The notes under the pieces were generated by a model. It was not told the origin of the DNA. It saw only the letters and a program-made list of their open reading frames with translations, and did no database searches. Shown piece after piece: positions 1-9,144 of a DNA stretch of 64,000 nt. How positions within the stretch are numbered: the first letter of the stretch is position 1; each line of letters begins with the position of its first letter. A program made the position numbers and the translations under genes. The DNA is from Salinicola lusitanus (GTDB lineage: Bacteria > Pseudomonadota > Gammaproteobacteria > Pseudomonadales > Halomonadaceae), in NCBI RefSeq assembly GCF_003206045.1, contig NZ_PZJM01000009.1:310001-374000 (forward strand), in the 5' to 3' direction.

Positions 1-735
<735 letters not shown>

Positions 736-736
736 G

Positions 737-1810
737 ATGAGTGCACTCGCCCTTGGAGCGCCGCCGACGTTCTGGCACGACAGCGAAACACTCGAATGCG
801 TCTCGGTACTGCCTGAGGCGCCCAATGTGGCCACCTTCTGCTTCCAGGCGCCCTCGGGCGGGCTGTTCAGCTTTCTACCGGGCCAGTTCCTGACCCTGGC
901 GCTGCCGACCGCCGAGGGCGTCGTTCATCGCACCTACACCATCTCCTCGTCGCCCTCGCGGCCGATGTCGCTGACCATCACGGTCAAGGCGCAGAGCGGC
1001 TCGATAGGGACGCGCTGGATGCTCGATCACCTGCAGCCGGGCATGCGCGTGAAGGCGATCGGGCCGGTGGGCCGCTTCTCGCTGGACAATGCCCCAGCCA
1101 GGAAGTACCTGTTCCTCTCGGCCGGCTCGGGCATCACGCCGATGATGTCGATGACCACCTATCTCTACGATCAGGGTCGCGATCCCGACATTGTCTTCGT
1201 CAACTGCGCGCGGCGCCCCTCGGAGATCATCTTCCGCGAGCGCCTCGAACACATCGCCTCGCGCGTCACCGGTATCGAGCTGCGCTGGGTGGTCGAGCAG
1301 ACCGACCGCTATACCCCCTGGACCGGCTATCAGGGGTTCTTCAACCAGCTGATGCTGGGGCTGATGGCGCCGGACTACCTCGAGCGCGAAGTCTTCTGCT
1401 GCGGTCCCGAGCCGTTCATGCAGGCGGTGCGCGATGCGCTGGTAGGGCTCGGCTTCGATCTCGAGAATCACTATCACCAGGAGAGCTTCGACGCGCCGCT
1501 GCCCGAGACCAGCGACGTGCCCGACAGCGTGGTGCTCGACGAAGAGAGCCGCGCCGAGATAGCGTTCTCGCGCTCGGCGGTGACACATCGCTGCAGCGAG
1601 ACTGACACCCTGCTCGGCGCGGCCAAAGCCGCGGGTGTGTCGATCCCCTCTGGCTGCACCTTCGGGGTCTGTGGCTCGTGCAAGGTCAAGAAGCTGGCGG
1701 GAGACGTGCACATGGTGCACAACGGCGGCATCACCGACGCAGACATCGAGGCCGGCTATGTGCTGGCGTGCTGCTCTCACCCCCGTGGCGCGGTGGTGAT
1801 CGATGCCTGA
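737..1810 (+). CDS. gbcB: Glycine betaine monooxygenase, reductase subunit (FAD/NAD(P)H and 2Fe-2S)
   Basis: The protein (357 aa) has an N-terminal ferredoxin-reductase FAD domain (HRTYTISSSPS flavin motif, about residue 65), an NAD(P)-binding domain (SAGSGITPMMSM) and a C-terminal plant-type 2Fe-2S ferredoxin domain. The cluster ligands are visible as GCTFGVCGSCK followed by LACC. It passes electrons from NAD(P)H to the Rieske oxygenase encoded just upstream. The start codon is one base after the gbcA stop, so the two genes are translationally coupled. Length and domain order are normal for GbcB. An alternative would be the reductase of another Rieske system such as carnitine oxygenase, but pairing with a GbcA-like partner and a BCCT gene favours betaine. 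Confidence 0.85.
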   Translation: MSALALGAPPTFWHDSETLECVSVLPEAPNVATFCFQAPSGGLFSFLPGQFLTLALPTAEGVVHRTYTISSSPSRPMSLTITVKAQSGSIGTRWMLDHLQPGMRVKAIGPVGRFSLDNAPARKYLFLSAGSGITPMMSMTTYLYDQGRDPDIVFVNCARRPSEIIFRERLEHIASRVTGIELRWVVEQTDRYTPWTGYQGFFNQLMLGLMAPDYLEREVFCCGPEPFMQAVRDALVGLGFDLENHYHQESFDAPLPETSDVPDSVVLDEESRAEIAFSRSAVTHRCSETDTLLGAAKAAGVSIPSGCTFGVCGSCKVKKLAGDVHMVHNGGITDADIEAGYVLACCSHPRGAVVIDA

Positions 1811-2012
1811 TCTGCCGGGGCTCGCTCGGCGAGCGTTGCCCATTGCGCATGCTTTGGGTTCTGTACGAAAAGTCGACGAGCGAATGCCGTTTTCGTGCAA
1901 CATCGAGGGCAGCGACAAGATCACCGGATGGCTTGGCTTAAAAAACCGATAACAAGTGTCGATGAAGCAAAACGAGATAACCAAACAACGGATTTTGCTC
2001 AGGAGTGATCCT

Positions 2013-2219
2013 ATGAACGCTGTCATCTTTTCGGCGCCTCCCGCCAGCGCTGTCGTCAGTGCCGGCTGCCTGAACCGTGTCGATCTCGATGCCGTCTGTA
2101 TCAACGCAACGGCCGCGCCTCCGCGGCGACGGGCCGTCATGTCGATGGCCGCCCGTCGGTATTGCCGTGATGCGGTCGACGGTACCGAGCTGACCGCTGC
2201 CGGGAGGAGCCTGACATGA
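2013..2219 (+). CDS. Small leader ORF overlapping the BCCT transporter start
   Basis: This 68-codon frame starts at ATG 2013 with an AGGAG at 2001-2005, seven bases upstream, a much better ribosome-binding site than a random frame would have. It ends in TGA at 2217-2219, overlapping the transporter ATG as ATGA. The predicted peptide is Ala- and Arg-rich, has no recognisable domain and resembles nothing I know. The likely role, if translated, is coupling or regulation of transporter translation rather than a product with its own function. It could also be a chance frame in a 5' leader. Confidence 0.35.
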   Translation: MNAVIFSAPPASAVVSAGCLNRVDLDAVCINATAAPPRRRAVMSMAARRYCRDAVDGTELTAAGRSLT

Positions 2220-3877
2220 CCAAGCAGCCTAACGACGCGGCGCAGCCGGGAAGCCGCGAGGGAATTCGTAGCCCCGAGGGGGAGACGACGCCGATCAATA
2301 CCGACTATGTCATCGGTCAGGACAACGTCTCGACCCGAGCCTTCGGGATCAATGTCGATCTGCATGGCAAGGTCTTTACCGTCTCGTCGCTGGTGATCCT
2401 GGCTTTCGTGTTCCTGGTGCTGGCGTTCCAGAACGAGGTCGAGCCGGTGCTCAACGGCGTGCGTGACTGGCTCACGGGTAACCTGAGCTGGGTCTTCCTG
2501 CTGGGCGCCGATATCTTCGTGCTGGTGTGTCTCGGCCTGATCTTCTCGCCGCTAGGGCGGGTTCGCCTGGGTGGCCCCGATGCCAAACCCGACTACAGCT
2601 ACTTCGGCTGGTTCGCGATGCTGTTTGCCGCCGGGATGGGGATCGGGCTGGTGTTCTACGGCGTCTCCGAGCCGATGTCTCATTTCGACAGTTCGCTGAA
2701 CGGCAGTGCCTATGCGCCGCTCGGTGGGGCGAAGGGCGACGAGGCGGCCGCGCTGTCACTGGGCATGGCCGCGACCATCTATCACTGGGGGCTGCATCCC
2801 TGGGCGGCGTACAGCCTGGTGGCGCTGGCCCTGGCGCTGTTCTCCTTCAACAAGGGGTTGCCGCTGACCATGCGTGCCGTCTTCTACCCCATCCTGGGTG
2901 AGCGTATCTGGGGCTGGCCGGGTCACTGCATCGATATCCTGGCGGTGTTCTCGACGCTGTTCGGGCTGGCGACCTCGCTGGGCTTCGGGGCCGCGCAGGC
3001 CTCGGCGGGTCTTCACTATCTATTCGGCATCCCCAATACCAACACCACCATGACCCTGCTGATCTTCGCCATTACCGGTATCGCCCTGATCTCGGTGCTC
3101 TCGGGGCTGGACAAGGGCGTGCAGCGGCTGTCGATGATCAATATGGGGCTGGCGTTCCTGCTGCTGCTGTTCGTCTTGATCGTCGGCCCGACGCGGATGA
3201 TCGCCACCGACTTCTTCACCAACATCGCCTCCTATCTCGAGCACGTGCCAGCGCTGTCGATGCCGTTCGGGCGTGAGGACGAGGGCTACAGTCAGGGCTG
3301 GACGGCGGTCTACTGGGCCTGGTGGATCTCCTGGTCACCGTTCGTCGGCATGTTCATCGCGCGTGTCAGCCGCGGTCGCACCGTGCGTGAGTTCCTGATC
3401 TCGGTAATGCTGGTGCCGACTCTGGTGTCGATTCTGTGGATGACCGCCTTCGGCGAGACTGCCATCCATCAGCAACTGGTCGATGGCTTCCAGGGCGTGC
3501 AGAACGCCGCGCTCGAACTCAAGCTGTTCGTGATGCTGGACCAGCTCCCGCTCTCCACCATCACCTCGGTGCTGGGTATCGTGTTGGTTATCGTGTTCTT
3601 CGTCACCTCCTCGGACTCCGGCTCGCTGGTGATCGACTCCATCACGGCCGGCGGCAAGGTCGATGCGCCCACCTCGCAGCGCGTGTTCTGGTGTCTGATC
3701 GAGGGCGCCATCGCCATCGCCCTGCTGCTGGGCGGCGGGCTCGGCGGACTGCAGGCGGCGGCCGTATCGACAGGGCTACCCTTCACCATCGTGCTGGTGA
3801 TCGCCTGCTACGGGATCGTCAGGGGATTGATGACTGAGCCACGTCAGCACAGGGCGGCGCGCGCCCCCGCGAGCTGA
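2216..3877 (+). CDS. BCCT-family betaine/choline/carnitine transporter
   Basis: The 553-aa membrane protein has about 12 hydrophobic segments and a hydrophilic N-terminus of about 45 residues. The BCCT signature is clear: FGWFAMLFAAGMGIGLVFYGVSEP early, and the substrate-site helix WAWWISWSPFVGMFIARVSRGRT around residue 365. BCCT proteins use Na+ or H+ to import quaternary amines. Directly downstream of gbcAB, the likely job is to bring in betaine as carbon and nitrogen source, although osmoprotection is possible. The C-terminus is short (about 20 residues after the last helix), so the long osmosensing tail of BetP-like or BetT-like proteins is absent. The start overlaps the small ORF upstream (ATGA). 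Confidence 0.88.
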   Translation: MTKQPNDAAQPGSREGIRSPEGETTPINTDYVIGQDNVSTRAFGINVDLHGKVFTVSSLVILAFVFLVLAFQNEVEPVLNGVRDWLTGNLSWVFLLGADIFVLVCLGLIFSPLGRVRLGGPDAKPDYSYFGWFAMLFAAGMGIGLVFYGVSEPMSHFDSSLNGSAYAPLGGAKGDEAAALSLGMAATIYHWGLHPWAAYSLVALALALFSFNKGLPLTMRAVFYPILGERIWGWPGHCIDILAVFSTLFGLATSLGFGAAQASAGLHYLFGIPNTNTTMTLLIFAITGIALISVLSGLDKGVQRLSMINMGLAFLLLLFVLIVGPTRMIATDFFTNIASYLEHVPALSMPFGREDEGYSQGWTAVYWAWWISWSPFVGMFIARVSRGRTVREFLISVMLVPTLVSILWMTAFGETAIHQQLVDGFQGVQNAALELKLFVMLDQLPLSTITSVLGIVLVIVFFVTSSDSGSLVIDSITAGGKVDAPTSQRVFWCLIEGAIAIALLLGGGLGGLQAAAVSTGLPFTIVLVIACYGIVRGLMTEPRQHRAARAPAS

Positions 3878-3930
3878 CGACGCACCGTGAACCAGCGTCG
3901 GTGGTGCTCCTGCCGTCGACGCTGCTCGAT

Positions 3931-4075
3931 TCACGCACGCAGGGCGCGGATGGGCAGCCGGCTCAACGCATAGAGCCCGAAGCTCAGCGCGGCGATGCAG
4001 GAGGATGCAGGAGGATGCAGGTAGGTTGGTGTAGTAGGAGAGCAGCAGTCCGCCGAGTGATTGGCCGAGGAGGCG
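3931..4075 (-). pseudogene. C-terminal remnant of an MFS transporter, frameshifted
   Basis: Read on the minus strand, this stretch encodes [20 protein letters not shown] and then, after a frame change, CIAALSFGLYALSRLPIRAL before a TGA at 3933-3931. ARLLGQ(T/S)LG is characteristic of late helices of EmrB/DHA-type MFS proteins. The frame break falls exactly on a 10-bp duplication (GAGGATGCAG, 4001-4020). No start, RBS or upstream part exists: the sequence runs straight into the SDR remnant on the other strand. I read it as a decayed gene end. Confidence 0.55.
3991..4020 (+). repeat. 10-bp tandem duplication
   Basis: GAGGATGCAG occurs twice in direct succession (4001-4010 and 4011-4020), preceded by the near copy GGCGATGCAG at 3991-4000. 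The extra unit shifts the reading frame of the MFS remnant on the minus strand. Confidence 0.85.
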
Positions 4076-4255
4076 GGCACCGACTACGAGGGCGGCAAGG
4101 AGATCATCATGCAGTCGCTCGGGGGCATTCCGCTGGGGCGGCCCTCCTCGCCCGGGGAAGTGGCCAATCTCATCGCTTTCCTGGCGTCATCCAGGGCGGC
4201 GAGCATCACCGGGTCCGAGTTCGTCGTCGACGGCGGTACCATTCCCGTGGCGTGA
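4061..4255 (+). pseudogene. C-terminal remnant of an SDR oxidoreductase
   Basis: The 64-residue frame matches only the last quarter of a classical short-chain dehydrogenase: an [21 protein letters not shown] helix and the terminal [13 protein letters not shown] strand. The cofactor motif TGxxxGxG and the YxxxK catalytic pair are absent, and upstream sequence belongs to an MFS remnant on the opposite strand, so this is a truncated gene. The preserved part has no stops, so the break may be fairly recent. It is distinct from the intact minus-strand SDR that follows. Confidence 0.7.
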
Positions 4256-4259
4256 ATCT

Positions 4260-5189
4260 TCAACCATCCGATGACCACGCCGCCCCGGTCAATTCACACG
4301 ACACCGTCCACAGCCGATCTTCCACCGCCTGGTCCCTGGCCGCGGTGCTGCGATGGGCGCGCTTGGGTGCGCCGCGGGTCTCGCTGAAGCCGTCGGGGCC
4401 GAAGTAGTCGCCGGGGCCCACGTCGTCGGCGAGCGCGGCGTGAAGCGTGGGCCTGGCGCCCTGGTCGGCGGTTTGGCTGATCAGCGGCATCACCAGCTTG
4501 AACGCCTGGCCGATCAGGGCGCGACTCTTCACGCCGGCATCGAACAGCGCCGTGCGGGAGAGCCCGGGATGGGCGGCGACGCTCAACAACCCCCAGCCGT
4601 GCCGGTCGCTCTGCCGCTGCAGCGCCTGGGCGAACAGCAGCATGGCGAGCTTCGATTGCCGGTAGGCGCGCCACGGGTCGTAGTCGCGCTCGCCATTCAG
4701 ATCATCGAAAGCGATCTTCCCGCCGCGATGCGCCAGGCTCGAGAGCTGGACGACGCGGGCAGGTGCGGAATCCCCCGACGAGGCGGCGACCAGCAGCGGC
4801 AGCAGCAGGCTGGTGAGCAGGAAGTGGCCGAGATAGTTGACCCCGAACTGGCGCTCGAAGCCGTCCTCGGTGCGCTCGCGCTTGGGCAGCGCCATGATGC
4901 CGGCGTTGTTGATCAGCCGGTGCAGCTCGGTTTCGCGCTCGCGCAGGCGCGCGGCGAACTGGCGCACCGACGCGAGACTGTCGAGATCGAGCCACTCGAA
5001 GCGAACCTCTGCGCCGGGCTGATGGGCACGCACCGCGTGGCAGGCGAGCTTGCCCTTGTCGGCATTGCGCCCGGCGACGATGACGCGATACCCGTTCGCT
5101 GCCAGGCCCTTGGCAGTCTCCAGTCCGAGTCCGGCGGTGGCGCCGGTGACGATGGCCAGCGGCGCTGCCGCCGGGGCGGATTCGGTCAT
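4260..5189 (-). CDS. Short-chain dehydrogenase/reductase (retinol-dehydrogenase-like)
   Basis: The protein is about 309 aa. The Rossmann motif TGATAGLG is near residue 17, NNAGIM near residue 95, a catalytic serine in VVQLSSLAHR, and the YRQSK form of YxxxK follows. This is the layout of the extended oxidoreductases annotated as retinol dehydrogenase 12/WWOX-like; the substrate cannot be read from sequence. I chose ATG 5189 because GGGAG lies eight bases upstream; a GTG nine bases earlier is the other possibility. It is transcribed away from hdeD and ends next to the gene remnants, so it is probably monocistronic. Confidence 0.8.
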   Translation of the reverse strand: MTESAPAAAPLAIVTGATAGLGLETAKGLAANGYRVIVAGRNADKGKLACHAVRAHQPGAEVRFEWLDLDSLASVRQFAARLRERETELHRLINNAGIMALPKRERTEDGFERQFGVNYLGHFLLTSLLLPLLVAASSGDSAPARVVQLSSLAHRGGKIAFDDLNGERDYDPWRAYRQSKLAMLLFAQALQRQSDRHGWGLLSVAAHPGLSRTALFDAGVKSRALIGQAFKLVMPLISQTADQGARPTLHAALADDVGPGDYFGPDGFSETRGAPKRAHRSTAARDQAVEDRLWTVSCELTGAAWSSDG

Positions 5190-5292
5190 CGAAGTCACTC
5201 CCGTGAAGGTCTATGTTAAAGATCGGTATTGAACGATGGAGTCGGTGCAGCGTTCAGGTTTCCTCGAACAGGGATATCAATGGGAGTCGTCA

Positions 5293-5862
5293 ATGGCAAC
5301 GAGAAGTCTCATCGGACGTAGCTGGTGGATCCTGATGGCGTTCGGCGTCATCGCCATCGTATTCGGCCTGATCGCGGTGTTTCAGCCGCTGGCCGCCATC
5401 GCGGCGTTGACCTGGATCATGGGCATCATGGCACTGGCGGAAGGCGTCTCCACGCTGTTCATGACGGCGACGGCCTATCGAGGCGCGGGCAAGGGATGGC
5501 TGATCGGCTACGGCGTGCTGTCGATACTGTTCGGCCTGCTCGCGATTTTCGATCCGCTCTCCATGGCCAGCGCGCTGCTGGTGCTGGTGGGTATCTGGCT
5601 GATCATCGCCGGCGTCTATCGCCTGCTGCTGGGGCTGCGCATTCGCCGCCCGGTGGCCGGCCAGGGCTGGGCCGCGCCCGGCGAGGGATGGACCGTTCTC
5701 AGTGGGGTGCTGGCGTTGCTGCTGGGCATCCTGCTCGTCGTCAGCCCGCTCAGCGGCCTGGTGGCCACTGCGCTGTGGATCGGGATCGTCGCGCTGGTCT
5801 ACGGCGTCATCCAGGTGATCGCGGCATTGCGGGTGCGCAAGATGTTCGCCGGCCCTCGCTAG
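5293..5862 (+). CDS. HdeD family membrane protein
   Basis: The 189-residue protein is almost entirely hydrophobic with about six transmembrane helices arranged as three repeated pairs, the architecture of the HdeD/DUF308 family. E. coli HdeD is linked to acid resistance at high cell density; function here is not established. The start at 5293 is preferred because GGGAG sits six bases upstream; an in-frame ATG at 5236 would add 19 polar residues. A strong hairpin follows the stop, so the gene is a single unit. Confidence 0.8.
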   Translation: MATRSLIGRSWWILMAFGVIAIVFGLIAVFQPLAAIAALTWIMGIMALAEGVSTLFMTATAYRGAGKGWLIGYGVLSILFGLLAIFDPLSMASALLVLVGIWLIIAGVYRLLLGLRIRRPVAGQGWAAPGEGWTVLSGVLALLLGILLVVSPLSGLVATALWIGIVALVYGVIQVIAALRVRKMFAGPR

Positions 5863-5870
5863 CGAGGGCC
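5851..5870. repeat. Perfect 20-bp palindrome over the hdeD stop codon
   Basis: GGCCCTCGCTAGCGAGGGCC is a perfect self-complement that contains the TAG stop of the HdeD gene at its centre. It lies ten bases before the terminator hairpin and may form a second stem in the transcript. Confidence 0.8.
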
Positions 5871-5879
5871 GCAATGTCC

Positions 5880-5909
5880 AGAGAGCGCCCAAGCGATTGG
5901 GCGCTCTCT
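5880..5909. terminator. Bidirectional hairpin terminator between hdeD and mltA
   Basis: A 13-bp perfect stem (AGAGAGCGCCCAA with its complement, loop GCGA) lies between the ends of two convergent genes. T-rich flanks are weak, so it may act partly as a 3' stabilising stem. It touches the stop codon of mltA. Confidence 0.7.
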
Positions 5910-7033
5910 CATTTGGGCATCAGCACCCACATCTCGCCCCGCTGTTTCATCCGGCTGGCGGCCTCGCCGGCGGCGTCGCCGTGGCCCCAGTAGAAGTCGG
6001 CGCGCACCGCGCCCTTGACCGCGCTGCCGGTGTCCTGAGCCACCATCAGGCGCTGCAGCGGCTGGTTGGAGAGCGGCTGGGTAGTGGAGAGGAACACCGG
6101 CGCGCCGAGCGGGATCTCGTCGGGGTCGACCGCGATGCTGCGCTCGGAGGTGAGCGGCACCCCCAGCGCGCCCACCGGGCCGCTGGTATCGGCCAGCGCT
6201 TCGCTGCCCTTGAGCTCGCGGAAGAACACCATGCGTGGATTGACGTTGAGCATTTCCTCCACCTGGCCCGGGTGGCGGCGGGCCCAGTCGCGCACGCCGG
6301 GCAGCGTGGCCTGGGCGGGCGTGATCTCGCCCCGGTCGATCAGGCGCTTGGCGAAGGAGCGGAACGGCTGGTTGTTGGTGCCGGCGTAGGCCACCCGCAT
6401 GGTGGTGCCGTCGGTCATTTCGACGCGGCCGGAGCCCTGAATCTGCAGGTAGGCCGCCTCCACCGGGTCGTCGACCCACACCAGTTCGGTGCCATCGAGA
6501 TCGCCGCTGCGCATCAGTTCGGCGCGGGTCGGGCCGACGTGGGTATGTCGCTTCCAGTATTTCGGGTACTGGTAGAGCGGCGTTTGGTAGGGCCCGCCGC
6601 GCACGCGGGAGCCGCGCAGGATCGGCTCGTAGTAGCCGGTGATCAGGCCGGTCGCGCTGCCGTCGCTATTGGTCACGCGATACGGCACGAAACGGCTCTC
6701 GAAGAAGTTCTGGATCGCCAGCGCATTGAGCGGATCGACCGACCGGGCATCGTGGCAGACGCTCTTCCATGTCGGCTTGCGCTCGAGCCGCTTGCAGCTC
6801 TCCCGGAATGCGCTCCATGCCGCCATCGGTTGGTCCCGGTTCCAGCCCGGCAGGTGGTGCCAGGTGGTCTTGCGCGCCGGCTGTTCGACCCGCGCCTCCG
6901 GGCTACCGCTTGGTGCCGGGGTCATGACCGGACCGCTGGAGCAGCCCGCCACCAGCAGGGCGAAAAAGAGAGCGGCCAGCAGCCAGGAGAAGCGGAGTGA
7001 CGATGCGCGCTGGCGCGGGGCGCTTGAAAGCAT
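5909..7033 (-). CDS. mltA: Membrane-bound lytic murein transglycosylase A
   Basis: The protein is 374 aa with a lipoprotein signal ending in the lipobox LVAGC (about residue 30), so it is anchored in the outer membrane. The mature part carries the MltA barrel (LITGYYEPILRGSRVRGG, YPKY) and the C-terminal 3D domain with conserved aspartates (VAQDTGSAVKG, ADFYWGHGDAAGEAASRMKQ). MltA cleaves the MurNAc-GlcNAc bond with formation of 1,6-anhydro-MurNAc during wall turnover. I chose the ATG at 7033 because it begins the signal peptide and follows an AAGGA; the frame stays open for almost 200 codons upstream but that part does not look like protein. It is divergent from pdxY. Confidence 0.9.
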   Translation of the reverse strand: MLSSAPRQRASSLRFSWLLAALFFALLVAGCSSGPVMTPAPSGSPEARVEQPARKTTWHHLPGWNRDQPMAAWSAFRESCKRLERKPTWKSVCHDARSVDPLNALAIQNFFESRFVPYRVTNSDGSATGLITGYYEPILRGSRVRGGPYQTPLYQYPKYWKRHTHVGPTRAELMRSGDLDGTELVWVDDPVEAAYLQIQGSGRVEMTDGTTMRVAYAGTNNQPFRSFAKRLIDRGEITPAQATLPGVRDWARRHPGQVEEMLNVNPRMVFFRELKGSEALADTSGPVGALGVPLTSERSIAVDPDEIPLGAPVFLSTTQPLSNQPLQRLMVAQDTGSAVKGAVRADFYWGHGDAAGEAASRMKQRGEMWVLMPK

Positions 7034-7219
7034 GCAGATTCGATCCTTGAACACGATGCACAGACGAAGGCGGATAAACGGGACGATGGATAAAAGCTGG
7101 AGCGAGCATATCGCCGCCGCTCGATGGCGTCGAGCGAGGTATCGACCAAAGACAGCCGCTGCAAGTTCCTTCCCCATCGCATTACACTGTGCGCTTTGCT
7201 CTCGCGGCAGGACCGTCTC

Positions 7220-8092
7220 ATGACCCATGTCATCTCCATTCAGAGCCACGTCGCCTATGGCTACGTCGGCAACCGTGCCGCCGTGTTTCCGCTGCAGCGG
7301 CTGGGGCTGGAAGTCACCGCCATCAACACCGTCCAGTTCTCCAACCACACGGGCTATGGCGCCTTTACCGGCGATGTCTTCAGCCCGGACCATCTCAGGA
7401 ACGTGCTGGATGGGGTCGAATCGCTGGTCGGGCTCGACGATGTCGACGCCCTGCTTTCCGGCTACATGGGCGACGAAGGCATCGGTCGCGCCGTGCTGGA
7501 TAGCGTCGACCGGGTCAAGCAGGCCAATCCGCAGGCGCTCTACTGCTGCGATCCGGTGATGGGCGACGTCGGGCGCGGCTTCTTCGTCCGCGAAGGGATC
7601 CCCGAGTGGATGCGCGACCACGCCATCGCCCGCGCCGATATCGTCACCCCCAACCAGTTCGAGCTCGCCTTCCTGGCCGGGCGGGAAGTGAACACCCTGG
7701 AAGACGCCCTTGCCGCCGCCGCCGCACTACGCGCCAAGGGCCCCAGGGTGGTGTTGATCACCTCGCTGGAAGTCGAGGGTGACGACCAGCGACACATCGG
7801 CATGCTGGTGGACGCCCCCAGTGGCAGCTGGCGGATCGCCACGCCCAAGGTCGACTTCGCCATCGCGCCCAACGGTGCCGGCGACTTCACTGCCGCGATG
7901 TTCCTCGCCCACAGCCTGCGCGCCGGGCTTACCGAAGAAGGCCCCGCTCGCGCCCTGGAGCAGACCGCCGCCGCGGTGCAGATGCTGTTCGAACACACCC
8001 GCCGCGCCGGCACCCGCGAGCTGGCGATGATCGCCGCGCAGCAGGATATCGTTTCACCGACCGTCACTCTTCATGCCGAACGTCTCAGATAA
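7220..8092 (+). CDS. pdxY: Pyridoxal kinase
   Basis: At 290 aa this matches PdxY length. It opens with VISIQSHVAYGYVGNRAAVFPLQ, typical of the PdxY/PdxK ribokinase-like fold, and contains YCCDPVMGDVGRG and the C-terminal anion-hole motif PNGAGDFTAAMFL with the catalytic aspartate. It phosphorylates pyridoxal in the vitamin B6 salvage route. The ATG at 7220 is preceded by AGGA. The final 20 bases overlap the next gene, so the two are probably co-transcribed. Confidence 0.92.
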   Translation: MTHVISIQSHVAYGYVGNRAAVFPLQRLGLEVTAINTVQFSNHTGYGAFTGDVFSPDHLRNVLDGVESLVGLDDVDALLSGYMGDEGIGRAVLDSVDRVKQANPQALYCCDPVMGDVGRGFFVREGIPEWMRDHAIARADIVTPNQFELAFLAGREVNTLEDALAAAAALRAKGPRVVLITSLEVEGDDQRHIGMLVDAPSGSWRIATPKVDFAIAPNGAGDFTAAMFLAHSLRAGLTEEGPARALEQTAAAVQMLFEHTRRAGTRELAMIAAQQDIVSPTVTLHAERLR

Positions 8093-8960
8093 CCTCGCCA
8101 CGACCCATGAACCCCCGCTCTACCTGGGCATGGCGATGTGGGCCAACACCGACTGGCAAGGCAGCCTGCTACCCGGCCACGGCGACGTGGAGCTGCGCGA
8201 CTACGCCAGCGTGTTCAACGCCGTGGAGGGCAACACCACCTTCTACAGCGGCATTCCCAAGGCGGAGACGGTCGCGGCCTGGGCCGAGCAGGCGCCCGAG
8301 ACCTTTCGTTTCTGCTTCAAGCTGCCCAGCCAGCTGACCCATGGCAAGCGCCTGCGCGACATCGACAATGAGTTCGAACGCTTCATCGAGCGCCTCTCAC
8401 CGTTGAAAGATCGTCTAGGGCCGATCATGGTCCAGCTACCCAGAGATTTCGGCCAGGGCGAGCTGCCGACCCTCGAGCGATTACTCACTCACTGGCCACG
8501 GGAGATACCCTGCGCGGTCGAGGTCCGGCACAGTGATTTTTTCCACAAGGGGGCACCAGAACAGGCATTCAACCGCTTGTTGATAAGTCAAGACGCCAAT
8601 CGGGTCATGCTCGACGTGCGCGCGCTCTTTGCCACACCCCCAGGGCTTGACAACCGGCTCGCCAAGGCGCAGGGCGAAAAGCCGAAAGTCCCATTACACG
8701 TGCTCTGCACGGCGGTCAATCCCGTTATTCGATTTATCGGGCACTTCGACGAAGCCATTAACCTGGCCCGTTTCGAACCGTGGATAGAACGCCTCACCCT
8801 GTGGATAAAACAGGGGAAAACCCCTTTTCTCTTTGTGCATACACCGGACAACCGCCAGGCGCCGGAACTGGCACGAAAGTTCTACAGTCGTATCGCCGAA
8901 CGGATCGAATTGCCGTCGCTGGCCGAGTTCCCGGGCGAGCGACAGAATTCGCTGTTTTAG
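8073..8960 (+). CDS. DUF72 family protein (YecE-like)
   Basis: The protein (295 aa) begins with a LGMAMWANTDWQG segment and continues with YASVFNAVEGNTTFYSGIPKAETVAAWAEQAPETFRFCFKLP, all hallmarks of DUF72, a TIM-barrel family of unknown function. FLFVHTPDNRQAPELARKFYSRI near the end is also typical. It starts inside the pdxY 3' end (20-bp overlap). I cannot assign a reaction; no catalytic set is established for the family. Confidence 0.85.
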   Translation: MPNVSDNLATTHEPPLYLGMAMWANTDWQGSLLPGHGDVELRDYASVFNAVEGNTTFYSGIPKAETVAAWAEQAPETFRFCFKLPSQLTHGKRLRDIDNEFERFIERLSPLKDRLGPIMVQLPRDFGQGELPTLERLLTHWPREIPCAVEVRHSDFFHKGAPEQAFNRLLISQDANRVMLDVRALFATPPGLDNRLAKAQGEKPKVPLHVLCTAVNPVIRFIGHFDEAINLARFEPWIERLTLWIKQGKTPFLFVHTPDNRQAPELARKFYSRIAERIELPSLAEFPGERQNSLF

Positions 8961-9081
8961 ACAAATCTGAAACAGGCTGTTGATAACTCGAGCACGCTTC
9001 GTCGACCCCATGTCGCCCATCACGCAGGGTCAGTGACCGCCTGTCCGCGGTGCCGATGCGTGGGGGCTGCTCCGCTTAACG

Positions 9082-9103
9082 TTGATCTTCACGTAAAGGT
9101 CAA
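9082..9103. promoter_or_regulatory. Candidate LiuR operator / autoregulated promoter
   Basis: A 22-bp imperfect dyad (TTGA at one end, TCAA at the other, core CTTCACGTAAAG) lies about 40 bases before the MerR-type gene. A promoter TTCACG - 17 bp - TAGGGT (9088-9116) overlaps it. The core resembles the ACGT-centred palindrome known for LiuR sites in Proteobacteria. Confidence 0.5.
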
Positions 9104-9144
9104 TTAACGCTAGGGTAGAGAAAATCATACAAGAGAATAACGCC

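Noticed and set aside
875-2365. 496-codon open frame on the minus strand opposite gbcB and the BCCT gene
   Set aside because: It is antisense to well-supported genes, is rich in Arg, His and Gly as expected of shadow frames in GC-rich DNA, and matches no domain.
7034-7621. 196-codon N-terminal extension of MltA
   Set aside because: The signal peptide with lipobox begins at ATG 7033; the extension runs antisense through pdxY and has no protein character.
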